Of a stretch of 64,000 nucleotides of DNA, positions 21,577-32,469 are shown piece by piece. The translations under genes were made by a program, and so were the position numbers. The notes under the pieces are model-generated. The model worked only from the letters and a program-made list of their open reading frames with translations. It was not told where the DNA came from and ran no database searches. Each line of letters begins with the position of its first letter. The stretch's first letter is position 1. Source of the DNA: Apoderus coryli (taxonomy: Eukaryota > Arthropoda > Insecta > Coleoptera > Attelabidae); the NCBI GenBank assembly GCA_911728435.2, contig OU452198.1:43429902-43493901 (forward strand), in the 5' to 3' direction.

Positions 21577-24500
21577 TTAAGTTGCTAAGAATCCTCCATC
21601 AACCGGTAAACAATGCCCCGTAATCAAACTTGCTTTGTCGCTGAGTAAAAATACAACGGCGTTGACCACATCATCCACTTCAGCAAATCTAGAATATAAA
21701 TATTTATGTCGTTTTTTAAATGAAGTTTTGTACTGCAATCATTACAAAATATTGACATTCTAGGAGCGTTTTGACGCCACAAAACCTATTAATTTAGAAT
21801 AGAAATCTAATATTAAAATCTTCAAAAGTGACGTTCGTTTCTAGGCAACATTTGCCAACAAAATTCACAATCAACGTTTGCTTCTAGGCAACGGTCGCCA
21901 CAAAAATCACAAGCAACGTTTGCTTCTAGGCAACGTTTGCCAAAAAAATCTTCAGATGTAACGTTCGTTTATAGGCAACGTTTGCCAAAAAAAACTTCAC
22001 ATGTGACGTTTGTTTTTAGGCAACGTTTGCCAACAAAAATCACAAGCATTGTTTGCTTCTAGACAACGTTTGCCAAAAAAATCATCAGATGTGCCGTTCG
22101 TTTCTCGGCAACGTTTGCCAAAAAAATCTTCAAATGTGACGTTCGTTTCTCGGCAACGTTTGCCAAAAAAATCTTCACATGTGACGTTCGTTTCTAGGCA
22201 ACGGTTGCCAACATAAATCACAAGCATCGTTTGCTTCTAGGCAACGGTTGCCAACAAAAATCACAAGCAACGTTTGCCAAAAAAATCTTCAGATGTGACG
22301 TTCGTTTCTCGGCAACGTTTGCCAAAAAAATCTTCACATGTGACGTTCGTTTCTAGGCAACGTTTGCCAACAAAAATCACAAGCAACGTTTGCTTCTAGG
22401 CAACGTTTGCCAAAAAAAACTTCATATGTGACGTTCGTTTCTAGGCAACGTTTGCCAACAAAAATCACAAGCAACGTTTGCTTCTAGTCAACGGTTGCCA
22501 CAAAAATCACAAGCAACATTTGCTTCTAGGCAACGTTTTCCTCTTCACATGTGACGTTCGTTTCTAGGCAACGTTTGCCAACAAAAAACACAAGCAACGT
22601 TTGCTTCTAGGCAACGGTTGCCACAAAAATCACAAGCAACATTTGCTTCTAGGCAACGTTTGCCAAAAAAATCTTGAGATGTAACGTTGGTTTCTATGCA
22701 ACGTTTGCCAAAAAAAAAACTTCACATGTGCCATTCGTTTCTAGGCAACGTTTGCCAACAAAAATCACAAGCAACGTTTGCTTCTAGGCAACGGTTGCCA
22801 CAAAAATCACAAGCAACGTTTGCCAAAAAAATCTTCACATGTGACGTTCGTTTCTAGGCAAAGTTTGCCAAAAAAAACTTCACATGTGATGTTCGTTTCT
22901 AGGCAACGTTTGCCAACAAAAATCACAAGCAACGTTTGCCAAAAAAATCTTCAGATGTAACGTTCGTTTCTAGGCACTGTTTGCCAAAAAAATCTTCACA
23001 TGTGACGTTCGTTTCTCGGCAACGTTTGCCAAAAAAATCTTCACATGTGACGTTCGTTTCTAGGCAACGTTTGCCAACAAAAATCACAAGCAACGTTTGC
23101 TTCTAGGCAACGTTTGCTAACAAAAATCACAAGCAACGTTTGCTTCTAGGCAACGGTTGCCACAAAAATCACAAGCACCATTTGCTTCTAGGCAACGTTT
23201 GCCAAAAAAATCTTCAGATGTAACGTTTGTTTCTAGGCAACGTTTTCCAAAAAAATCTTCGCATGTGACGTTCGTTTCTAGCCAACGTTTGCCAACAAAA
23301 ATCACAAACAACGTTTGCTTCTAGGCAACGGTTGCCAACAAAAATCACAAGCATCGTTTGCTTCTAGGCAACGTTTGACAAAAAAATCTTCAGATGTGAC
23401 GTTCGTTTCTAAGCAACGTTTGCCAACAAAAATCATAGCAACGTTTGCTTCTAGGCAACGTTTGTCAAAAAAATCTTCAGATGTGACGTTCGTTTCTCGG
23501 CAACGTTTGCCAAAAAAATCTTCACATGTGACGTTCGTTTCTAGGCAACGTTTGCCAACAAAAATAACAAGCAACGTTTGCTTCTAGGCAACGTTTGCCA
23601 ACAGAATCTTCAGATGTGACATTCGTTTCTCGGCAACGTTCGCCAAAAGAATCTTCACATGCGACGTTCGTTTCTAGGCAACGTTTTCCAACAAAAATCA
23701 CAAGCATCGTTTGCTTCTAGGCAACGTTTGACAAAAAATCTTCAGATATGACGTTCGTTTCTCGGCAACGTTTGCCAAAAAAATCTTCACATGTGACGTT
23801 CGTTTCTAGGCAACGTTTGCCAACAAAAATCACAAGCAACGTTTGCTTCTAGGCAACGGTTGCCAACAAAAATCACAAGCAACGTTGCCAAAAAAATCTT
23901 CACATGTGACGTTCATTTCTAGGCAACGTTTGCCAACAAAAATCACAAGCAACGTTTGCTTCTAGGCAACGGTTGCCACAAAAATCACAAGCATCGTTTG
24001 CTTCTAGGCAACGTTTGACAAAAAAATCTTCAGATGTGACGTTCGTTTCTAAGCAACGTTGGCCAACAAAAATCATAGCAACGTTTGCTTCTAGGCAACG
24101 TTTGTCAAAAAAATCTTCAGATGTGACGTTCGTTTCTCGGCAACGTTTGCCAAAAAAATCTTTATATGTGACGTTCGTTTCTAGGCAACGTTTGCCAAAA
24201 AAATAACAAGCAACGTTTGCTTCTAGGCAACGTTTGCAAACAGAATCTTCAGATGTGACATTCGTTTCTCGGCAACGTTCGCCAAAAGAATCTTCACATG
24301 CGACGTTCGTTTCTAGGCAACGTTTTCCAACAAAAATCACAAGCAACGTTTGCTTCTAGGCAACGGTTGCCAACAAAAATCACAAGCAACGTTTGCTTCT
24401 AGGCAACGGTTGCCACAAAAATCACAAGCAACATTTGCTTCTAGGCAACGTTTGCCAAAAAAATCTTCAGATGTGACGTTGGTTTCTCGGCAACGTTTGC

Positions 24501-27500
24501 CAAAAAAATCTTCACATGTGACGTTCATTTTTAGGCAACGTTTGCCAATAAAAATCACAAGCATCGTTTGCTTCTAGGCAACGTTTACCAAAAAAATCTT
24601 CAGGTGTGATGTTCGTTTCTAGGCAATGGTTGTCAACAAAATTCACAAGCATCGTTTGCTTCTAGGCAACGTTTGCCAAAAAAATCTTCAGATGTGACGT
24701 TCGTTTCTCGGCAACGTTTGCCAAAAAAATCTTCACATGTGACGTTCGTTTCTAGGCAATGTTTGCCAACAAAAATCACAAGCAACGTTTGCTTCTAGGC
24801 AACGGTTGCCAAAAAAATCTTCACATGTGACGTTCGTTTATAGGCAACGTTTACCAACAACAATCACAAGCAACGTTTGCTTCTAAGCAAAGGTTGCCAA
24901 CAAAAATCACAAGCATCGTTTGCTTCTATAGGCAACGTTTGCCAAAAAATCTTCAGATGTGACGTTCGTTTCTCGGCAACGTTTGGCAAAAAATCTTCAC
25001 ATGTGACGTTCGTTTCTAGGCAATGTTTGCCAACAAAAATCACAAGCAACGTTTGCTTCTAGGCAACGGTTGCCAAAAAAATCACAAGCAAAGTTTGCTT
25101 TTAGGCAACGTTTGGCAAAAAAATCTACACATGTGACGTTCGTTTCTAGGCAACCTTATACCAAAAAAATAAATCGCATGATATATAATATAAGATTTCT
25201 GTGGCAACGACAGTCTGGACAATAAAAAAGGTACATATATCGGTCTCTCATGAGACTTCCTAACCTGTTTAACGGTATTTTAGCTAACATCGGTTGTCCC
25301 ACAGCTGGATCCGACCAAACCCGTTTACCTAACTCGGTCATAACAACTGTGGGGTTCACGCAATTCACTCGTATTTGCTTCGGACCTAATTCCAAAGCTA
25401 AAGCTCTGGTAAATGCATCAACAGCTCCTAAAAATAAATTGTACACTACATAGTCTTATTTATTTTTTATTTGAAGCTATAGATACCTACCTTTTGAAGC
25501 ACAATAAAGTGTATGATTCAATAAACCAGCTTGAGATGCCTGTGATGATATATTTACAATAGCTCCTGGGTGATTTCGTTCCAGAAGGTCGTTAACAACA
25601 ATTCGGGTAACGTTAATAAGTCCTTTAACATTAACATCAAACAGTCTGGAAAAGAAACATTCATTATTCGTTGGTTATTTTTGCCTAATCATACATTTCT
25701 TTCGAAAACAATCGAAAGAAGTAAAAAGCCTGTGTCTATTATAGTAAATTTACTAACGTTTGATATTTATCTTCAGTAATATCTGTGATTGGGTCTATAA
25801 TACCAATTCCAGCATTGTTAACCAAAAAATCAATGGGCAAAACAGATTTTACTGCACATTCTGTCGTCTTCCAATTAACAAGATCAGCTTGGATAGTTTT
25901 AATTTCGAAAAAGTCATGCTTCAGTTTTTCTAAAAAATACTTGTTATTCAAATTATTTATTTAATTATTGAATTATTTATTTAGGGACCTACCCAGTTCT
26001 TCCTTATTTTTATCTAAAGCTATAATTTTAGCTCCGTATTTTGCGAACTGTATGGCAATTCCTCGTCCAATGCCTAGAAATGCAATTCAAAATAATTACT
26101 AATTAACTTAGGTAGGCAGGTTCAAAAGGAGAAGGTCTGCACCGGACCCTCCACTGCGACCACCGAGCGTCTATGTGGTCCTTGATTCCGATAAGTTAAT
26201 GAACTCCTTCGATTGTACCAAAACTGGATAATTTTGCCAAAAATTCTGAAATTTTGTCATCATCAAGATCTTAAGTATGTATTTGGCAGACCTCATTCCA
26301 ATTTTAGTATATGTACCGCCGAACGAGTACTACTTGGAAGTAGTAGTAGAGTGGTTTAGGAGATAGCTACACACATTATACAGGGTGTTTCAGAAAGACA
26401 TGGCCAAAATTTGTGACTATACAGGGTGTTAAAGATGACTGCCTGAGGACGATTTTTTTGAACTATTTTCGAAACGAGTAAAGATGAATTTACCAAATGT
26501 AGCATATTTATTCACCTAGTTAAATGTCGTAAACTGACATGAAATTTAACAAAAAAGAATGACCATAGGCGGGTAAACAGGGGGACCCTTGCCTTAATTA
26601 TAACCTAACTTTTTTTCCTTGTGATTTTTATTCATTTTGTTTCAAAAATGTGATAAAATAAAGTTTTCTACATAAAAAAGGTATACTTCTTATTTCTCGA
26701 AAAACTTAAAGGTTTTAGAGAAATGCGAGTTTGAAAATTTTGGGAAAAAACTGGTCCTTAGCAATAAAATTATTGAAATACAGTTTGCTAACGAAAAGTT
26801 ATTCAAAATTAGCATATTTTAAATTGTGCTGTGGTTAAGTTTGTTTAATTTCTTAGTAAACGTATAAATAGTGGTACTTTGTTTTTCAATGTGTGTGGCG
26901 GTCAGGGGGTGGGCCCGGAGATTCCTTGGAACACAGGCCCGTAACGGCATCACTACGCCCCTGGTTGCAGATACGGCCTTTGTAAGCATCTGATATTCGG
27001 TATGTTCTACCGCCATGTGTAAAATCGCGAAGAAGGAAACGGCAGCAAGCTTTTATCAGTTTTGGTATTAAGTTTGATAATATCGATAACTAGGTTAATT
27101 CTAGGTTACAGAATACACATTATTTTTACGTTAAAAAAAGGATTTTTTGTTTTGGTTTATACCTATATTTTTTGATTGAATTTTAGATCTTTCATTTCAC
27201 GTCTCATAGTGGCCCATAAAGAGGGCTACTATGGGACAAAAACATGTTTCTTTAATTTTAAAATTATCGCTTTGTGATTGGAGGTATTGCCACTAAATAT
27301 TATCTACAAAACATGTTTGCAATAGAGTGATGAATATAACAAGCGATTGTTACTTTCTCTTTTTTTAATATATGAGTATTACTCAGTAACAAAAACTGAA
27401 AAATGTCTCAACGTGGCCCACTCTCCCCTACTCTAGAAAGGAGAGTTAACACCCGACGAAAATAACCGCCCATTTAGTCTAAAAAAATCTAATAAATGAA

Positions 27501-27638
27501 ATGTCGCTTGGAATGTTTTGTCAAATGCATGCCTGCCACTCAAAAAGAGTATATGAATCGATAACATAAAAAGGTTTGGTACTTACCGGTAGCAGCACCA
27601 GTAACCAAGATTCTTTTGCCCAAGAAATAATCTTCCAT
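21577..27638 (-). CDS. L-xylulose/carbonyl reductase-like SDR, six exons
   Basis: Exons are 27638-27587, 26073-25993, 25929-25758, 25645-25491, 25427-25265 and 21688-21577. All phases fit and give 244 aa, the length of human DCXR. The classical short-chain dehydrogenase fold shows the NADP-binding TGAATGIG (13-20), the NNAG motif (82-85), N108, catalytic S137, and Y150-x3-K154 (YCASK). The end is [15 protein letters not shown]. Enzymes of this subgroup reduce dicarbonyls and L-xylulose with NADPH; the exact substrate here is not established. The last intron (25264-21689) is filled by a 3.3-kb minisatellite, and intron 1 holds a pogo-like fragment. An AATAAA-type signal lies near 21505. Confidence 0.92.
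21830..25160. repeat. 3.3-kb minisatellite with two alternating 43/45-bp monomers
   Basis: Monomer A starts AACGTTTGCTTCTAGGCAAC and ends with AACAAAAATCACAAGC (about 43 bp). Monomer B starts GACGTTCGTTTCTAGGCAAC and ends with AAATCTTCACATGT (about 45 bp). Both contain the near-palindrome GGCAACGTTTGCC. A and B alternate irregularly, and larger blocks are duplicated (for example about 23300-23690 and 23900-24340). The array lies wholly inside the last intron of the reductase gene. Open frames on both strands result from the repeat and have no start or domain support. Confidence 0.95.
26390..26690. repeat. Mixed repeat debris in reductase intron 1
   Basis: Contains TATACAGGGTGTTTCAGAAA and a second TACAGGGTGTTAAAG, the common insect foldback-element end, followed by AT-rich sequence. 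No coding potential was seen. Confidence 0.5.
26690..27428 (+). mobile_element. Truncated inverted copy of the pogo-like element
   Basis: Homologous in inverted orientation to 17164-about 17905. It shares the block around CCCATAGTAGCCCTCTTTAT (here reversed), the GCAGCAAGC/GAAGGAAACG area, and the terminal CCCACTCTCCCC followed by TA at 27429. Only the transposase-3' half of the element is present. It lies in intron 1 of the reductase gene. Confidence 0.75.
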
Positions 27639-28019
27639 TATGAAAGATCAAGGTAAAACACGTTTGTTATTTTACGATCGGCACAATATTTACAAATATG
27701 TTTTTGTATTTCTTATAACTAAAGTAAGTAGCTATAATAAAATGATTAACTGACAGCTTATCAAGATAGATACTTCAAATAGTTATATATTAGATATTAA
27801 GTAAGTATAATGTTGGATTATTTATTTTAGATTACTGGTACCGGTACATAATTTATTGTTTATGTTTACTTATTTAATATTTTTATAAGCTATAAAATAT
27901 ATAAATAATAATAAATTTATATAAGGACAAACATACCTGTGGAAACTTCTTGCAATTTTGGGAATGTTAAAACCTAATTATCCATGTAGGTACTTGAAGA
28001 ACTCACAAACAAAAATGTC

Positions 28020-28610
28020 AAGCCTCGTGGATAGATATTTATTTATTTATTTATCTATGGGCGAATGCCCATTGTATTAAAAATACAAGTACACAAATAT
28101 AATATGATTTAAAATACTTATAAAATTTAACAAACGAAAACAACAAGCTCTATAATATAAAATAAAAATGATGGATCACTACAAACGTCAGCTCCACAAT
28201 ATTCCTCATACATATACAAAGAAATCAAATAAACTAACCTGTACGAATTAGAAAAATTCCGTGACACCTGTGTAATTTGAACCCACATCTCCCGATTGCC
28301 GGTCAGGTGTTTTGACGAATTAAACTACCGTGGCACATGTATGGAACTTCTTTACTTCGTACATGCCTTGGTTCCTATGTGCTGTGCTACTGCTTAATGT
28401 TCTTTTGCTAATCGCAAATAAATTATAAATAAACGAAATAAGATATTCAACTAAGTTGATGATATATGAAGCAAGGCATGTACGAATTAAAGAAGTTCCA
28501 TACATGTGCCGCGGTAGTTTAATTGATCAAAACACCTTACCGGCAATCGGGAGATGTGGATTCAAATCCCACTTGTGTCATGGAATTTTGAAAATTCGTA
28601 CAGGTTAGTT
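28020..28610. repeat. LINE tail and inverted tRNA-like SINE pair
   Basis: 28028-28140 is a (TTTA)n plus GGGCGAATGCCCATTGTA tail like those of the LINEs at 42730 and 60860. Next, arms 28234-28380 and 28465-28610 are inverted copies. In the plus-reading arm GGTAGTTTAATTGATCAAA looks like a tRNA A box and GGATTCAAATCCCA is a good B box. This suggests two head-on copies of a tRNA-derived SINE, or one foldback element. Confidence 0.6.
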
Positions 28611-28792
28611 TATTTCATTTCTTTGTATATCGATGATATACTATAGGCACGCTAGTTGAATATCTTTGTTTGGTTATATATATATTTATTTATAAAGAGT
28701 TGAACAATCTTTCGACAAGTGTTATAATTAAATCTTGGACAATGTTTTTGGGGAGTCTGCCTTGGTTGTGTGTAAAGAAAACTCTTATTTAC

Positions 28793-28838
28793 CTGCCAAG
28801 CTTTCGAAATTTATTTAATTTCTTCCTCAGGGCTATGG
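28793..28838 (-). ncRNA. Hammerhead-like motif
   Basis: On the minus strand GCC, CTGAGGA, stem II GAAATT...AATTTC, GAAA, then the palindrome AAGCTT and GGC. Core and stem II are intact and stem I pairs over only three bases. Probably an element relic. Confidence 0.55.
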
Positions 28839-29689
28839 AAAGTACAAAAGCACAATTAAATTCTACTTAAAATAAACATAAAATAAATATTGTAAAATTT
28901 TACCTTGCAAAATGAGTTAAATGTGGTAAATTTTTCTTGTTGAACATTATGTGTTAGGTAAAAATTACATCACAAAAAAACAAAACGAATAAGTCGGAAA
29001 TAAAAATATATCTACATCCACATTTATTTGTTTTACAAACAGAACGATCACAATATTTTAAAACTAAAGCACGAAAACCCAATACATCTATTAGTTTGCT
29101 ATCATTGCATTTTTTTCCCCTTTTTATTGAATATTGAAATTTTATTCAAATATTAGTGTCTATTGTTCTTTGTGGTCAAGCATTACCATTAACGTGTCTA
29201 CATTTTTGAAGAAGGGGTTAATCTGTTTACTTTTTTTTTTCCCTTTTTTATATTTTTTTATTTTTTGGGGCTAATGCGGCAACACACAATCCACGCCTCT
29301 GAAAGTGGATATTTATTATATATGCCACTTTTGAACAAACCACATATTTGAATCATAGCAGGTTTAATAATATGGAAAAGACATTAAGAAACATTTTTTT
29401 TCTGCCTTTGTTTCAGTAGTGATTGTTCGAAATAGAAGCTGTCACCAACCTCCACGGTGACGGTAAACCTTTGTTGGTGATGTTTAATATTTTATAACTT
29501 TTTTTTATTTGTTGTGAAGAGTTCCATCCCGGGGAGAAAACCAAGAATCAATATCGAAAGCTGCCACATCTCCCAACTCAATCCCCAATGGACCCCCAAA
29601 GCGAAACCCCGCAAACAGTTATCCGCCGCATTCTCCACCAAATTACTGTGAATTTTATAGGATACCCGACTGTGCGTTCAAAAGATTGG

Positions 29690-29870
29690 AATATATGATG
29701 TTTATGTCCTGAATGTCCTTTCTTTTATTTATTGTTTTTTCCGTCAGGTTGGTTTCTACCATTTCCAGGAACAATCTTTTCCGCAAATTTCACTCAGTGA
29801 AAACTACCTTAGTGTCATCATATTTTGGTGAATGTCCAGTGTCTAAAACATGCTCAGCCATATATATTTA
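29690..29870 (-). pseudogene. Penelope-like element GIY-YIG C-terminus
   Basis: Minus reading gives AEHVLDTGHSPKYDDTKVVF, then after one in-frame TGA NLRKRLFLEMVETNLTEKTI, NKRKDIQDINIIYSNLL and a stop. The order H-x3-TGH, a Glu after the central strand, R..LE, N.R.D, and Y..LL fits the C-terminal GIY-YIG endonuclease region of Penelope-like retroelements. It is 5'-truncated and has one stop. A hammerhead-like motif lies immediately upstream in the same orientation (29950-29906), the layout expected when a terminal repeat abuts a truncated body. Confidence 0.75.
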
Positions 29871-29905
29871 TAAATATATATGTTAAATCTTAGGTGTGGT
29901 TGATT

Positions 29906-29950
29906 TTGTCAGAAATGTTTCGGAATTTATATAATTCCATCTTCAGTGGC
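29906..29950 (-). ncRNA. Hammerhead-like motif upstream of the Penelope remnant
   Basis: On minus: GCCA, CTGAAGA, T, GGAATT/AATTCC stem II around ATATA, GAAA, ACATTT. Core and stem II are good; stem III palindrome and stem I are decayed. Confidence 0.6.
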
Positions 29951-30289
29951 ATCTTACGCAAGATTATATCATCCGATTATATGCACATTGTGACAAAATT
30001 ATTTGAACACAAATCAAAATAAACTGTTGCCCTCGATGCACGAATAGCTCTCCATATTTAAGTGTAAAAGTAATAATTGTATGACCTTTTTGTCATTTAT
30101 CTAAATTTAATAAATTTTTGTTTTGTTTTAGACATCAGCTATTTTTCTTAAGTATCGGGTTTTGTTCATTTTTCTTCTCTGTGGAGGCACTATTTATACG
30201 TACATATTTTATATTTCAGATTTTCTAGGCCAAGTTCTTGTACGCAAAATAATTGTTTTTTTTTTTAGTTTTATTATAAAATTTATTTT

Positions 30290-31790
30290 GCCCCCTTTTC
30301 TACTATTTACGAACCCCTATCTAAACAAAATTGTTATGCTGCATGTTGTAGGTTATCTTATATCAAAGCCAAGTAGCCAATTTTTCTGTTATATTTGGAA
30401 AACGTTTTTTTTTTTTCGTTTTTGACCCTTTTTCGAACGCCTGTGTGAACCAGTTCATTTATGTAACATTTTTTAGCTTATATTCTATAACAACTACGAA
30501 AAATTATTCCGTATTCCGAATAAGTTTAGGAAGTATATATGTATATATTTTGAACCCTTTTACACTATTTACGAACGCCTATGAAAACAAGTTACTTATA
30601 ACACATTTTTTAGGATATAGTCTATCAAAGCTATAAATAACTAGTCAATATTTCTGCTATGTTTAAGAAATTCGTTTTTTCTAACCTTTTTACCCCATTT
30701 TACACTTTTTTCGAATGTCAATGTGGTCTAATTGTTTAGGTTAAATATTTTAGGTTATGTTTAATTAAACGCACAAAAAATTATTCAATATTTCGGATAA
30801 GTTTAAGAACTATGATTTTTTAAATTTTTGAACCCTCTTTTAAACCCCTTGCCTACGCTCAATGTCAATCACCACCTATAAATATCCTGTAGTATTTTCG
30901 TACCAAATGTGGTTAAAATCCGTTAAGTGGTTTTTGAGATATCACGGATACAAATTCTTCTGACCCTTTTATAGAATTTTCACGAACGTCTATGGTACGT
31001 TAATTTTTGTCGTGTATTTTTAACACCAATTCAACTAGTTAAATATAAAAATTTTTACATTTCATTTTACCCCTTTTTCTACTATTTACAAACGCCTATG
31101 TAAATAAAAATTTTATGCTGCATTTTTTAGGTTATCTTATATCAAAGCTATATATTATAATTAGCCAATTTTTCTAGTATATTAGGAAACATTTTTTTTT
31201 TCGTTTTTGACCTTTTTTTTAGACAATTTTCGAACGCCTGTGTCAACCAATTCTTTTATGTAACATTTCTTAGGTTATATTCTATCACAACTATGAAAAA
31301 TTATTCCATATTTCGAATAAGTTTAGGAAATATATATTTTTTATGTTTTGACCCCTTTTCCACTATTTACGAACGCCTATGAAAGTAAGTTATTTATGAC
31401 ACATTTTATAGGTTATATTCTATTAATGCTATAATTAGTTATTATTTCTGCTATGTTTAAGAAGTACGTTTTTTTAAAATATTTTTTACCCCATTTTACA
31501 CTATTTTCGAACGCCAATGTAGTCTAATATTTTATGTTAAATATTTTAAATTATATTAAATTAAATGCGTAAAAAATTATGCAACATTTCGGATAAGTTT
31601 AAGAACTATGATTTTTTTTAATTTTTGAACCCTCTTTTAAACCCCTTGCCTACGCTCAATGTTTCCCAAAATCTAATCAGCTCCTTGCCATGTCCTATAG
31701 TATTTTTGTACCAAATTTGGTTAAAATCTGTTAAGTTGTTTTTGCGTTTTCGTGCACAGACAGACAGACATTTTTTTAAAACTACTTATT
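30290..31790. repeat. Higher-order tandem repeat: four about 135-bp units in an 0.8-kb period
   Basis: Variants of 'cccttttctactatttacgaacgcctatg' occur near 30295, 30415, 30553 and 30690, and again in the same order near 31068, 31210, 31350 and 31487. Each set is followed by CCTTGCCTACGCTCAATGT (30850, 31645) and a GTACCAAAT..GGTTAAAATC block. The array ends at a CAGACAGACAGACA run (about 31757). The same family flanks the pogo-like element at 17164-18633. Confidence 0.8.
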
Positions 31791-32027
31791 TATATATAAA
31801 ATGACCAAAAACAAGTACTTCTGGTGAAATCAAAAAAAAAATCATGAAACTAATAGTCTCCATATATTACATAGGTATATGAAATGGAGAGCTAAAAATA
31901 AGTAATGGTGAGTTGAATTTATAATACATCAAAATATTAAATACATCCTTCTTTGCAGAATTAATGCATTTCTCCCAAAAAACATAAATTATATAACAAA
32001 GATGAAATAGCTTTTGGTAATTTTTAC

Positions 32028-32073
32028 TACCCACTGATGATGGAGCCTGGTGCTCCGAAACATGTTTGGTTGA
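32028..32073 (+). ncRNA. Hammerhead-like motif
   Basis: CCCA, CTGATGA, T, stem II GGAGC...GCTCC around CTGGT, GAAA, palindrome ACATGT, TTGG. Downstream sequence matches the 20690 terminal repeat (CTATTAAATTTGTTTC, then ACTCCACTTCAATATGGACT). Confidence 0.65.
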
Positions 32074-32469
32074 AAGAACATTTTTTAAGAGAAATCTATT
32101 AAATTTGTTTCGTGGAGGTTGATTTTTATTTCAAGAACATAATATCACTCTACTCCACTTCAATATGGACTAGGTACTTCTTTAAAAAAACACACACATT
32201 GTATTGTTTAAAAAATATATTTCGTGCAAAAAAATTACAAATAAATAATTATTTTGGTTCAGCACAATGTATACCGACAAAATAATGAATCAAACAAAAC
32301 AAATTTAATTTTAACAATTCGTAACTAGGTTACTGCTGGTGATTATTAAACATGTATATTTCATTGACAATATTATAATTAATTTGGAATAACATTAAAC
32401 ATTTTATAACAAAACAAAAAGTAGAAAAATATCTATAACAATACAAACAAAAAAAAAACTTTTTAAACT

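Noticed and set aside
21997..25049. Many open frames on both strands of the minisatellite (for example repeats of [15 protein letters not shown])
   Set aside because: They exist because monomer sums are often multiples of three. They occur on both strands, have no domain, and lie wholly in an intron of the reductase gene.
21830..25160. CRISPR array
   Set aside because: There are no unique spacers; the units are two alternating minisatellite monomers in a eukaryotic intron.
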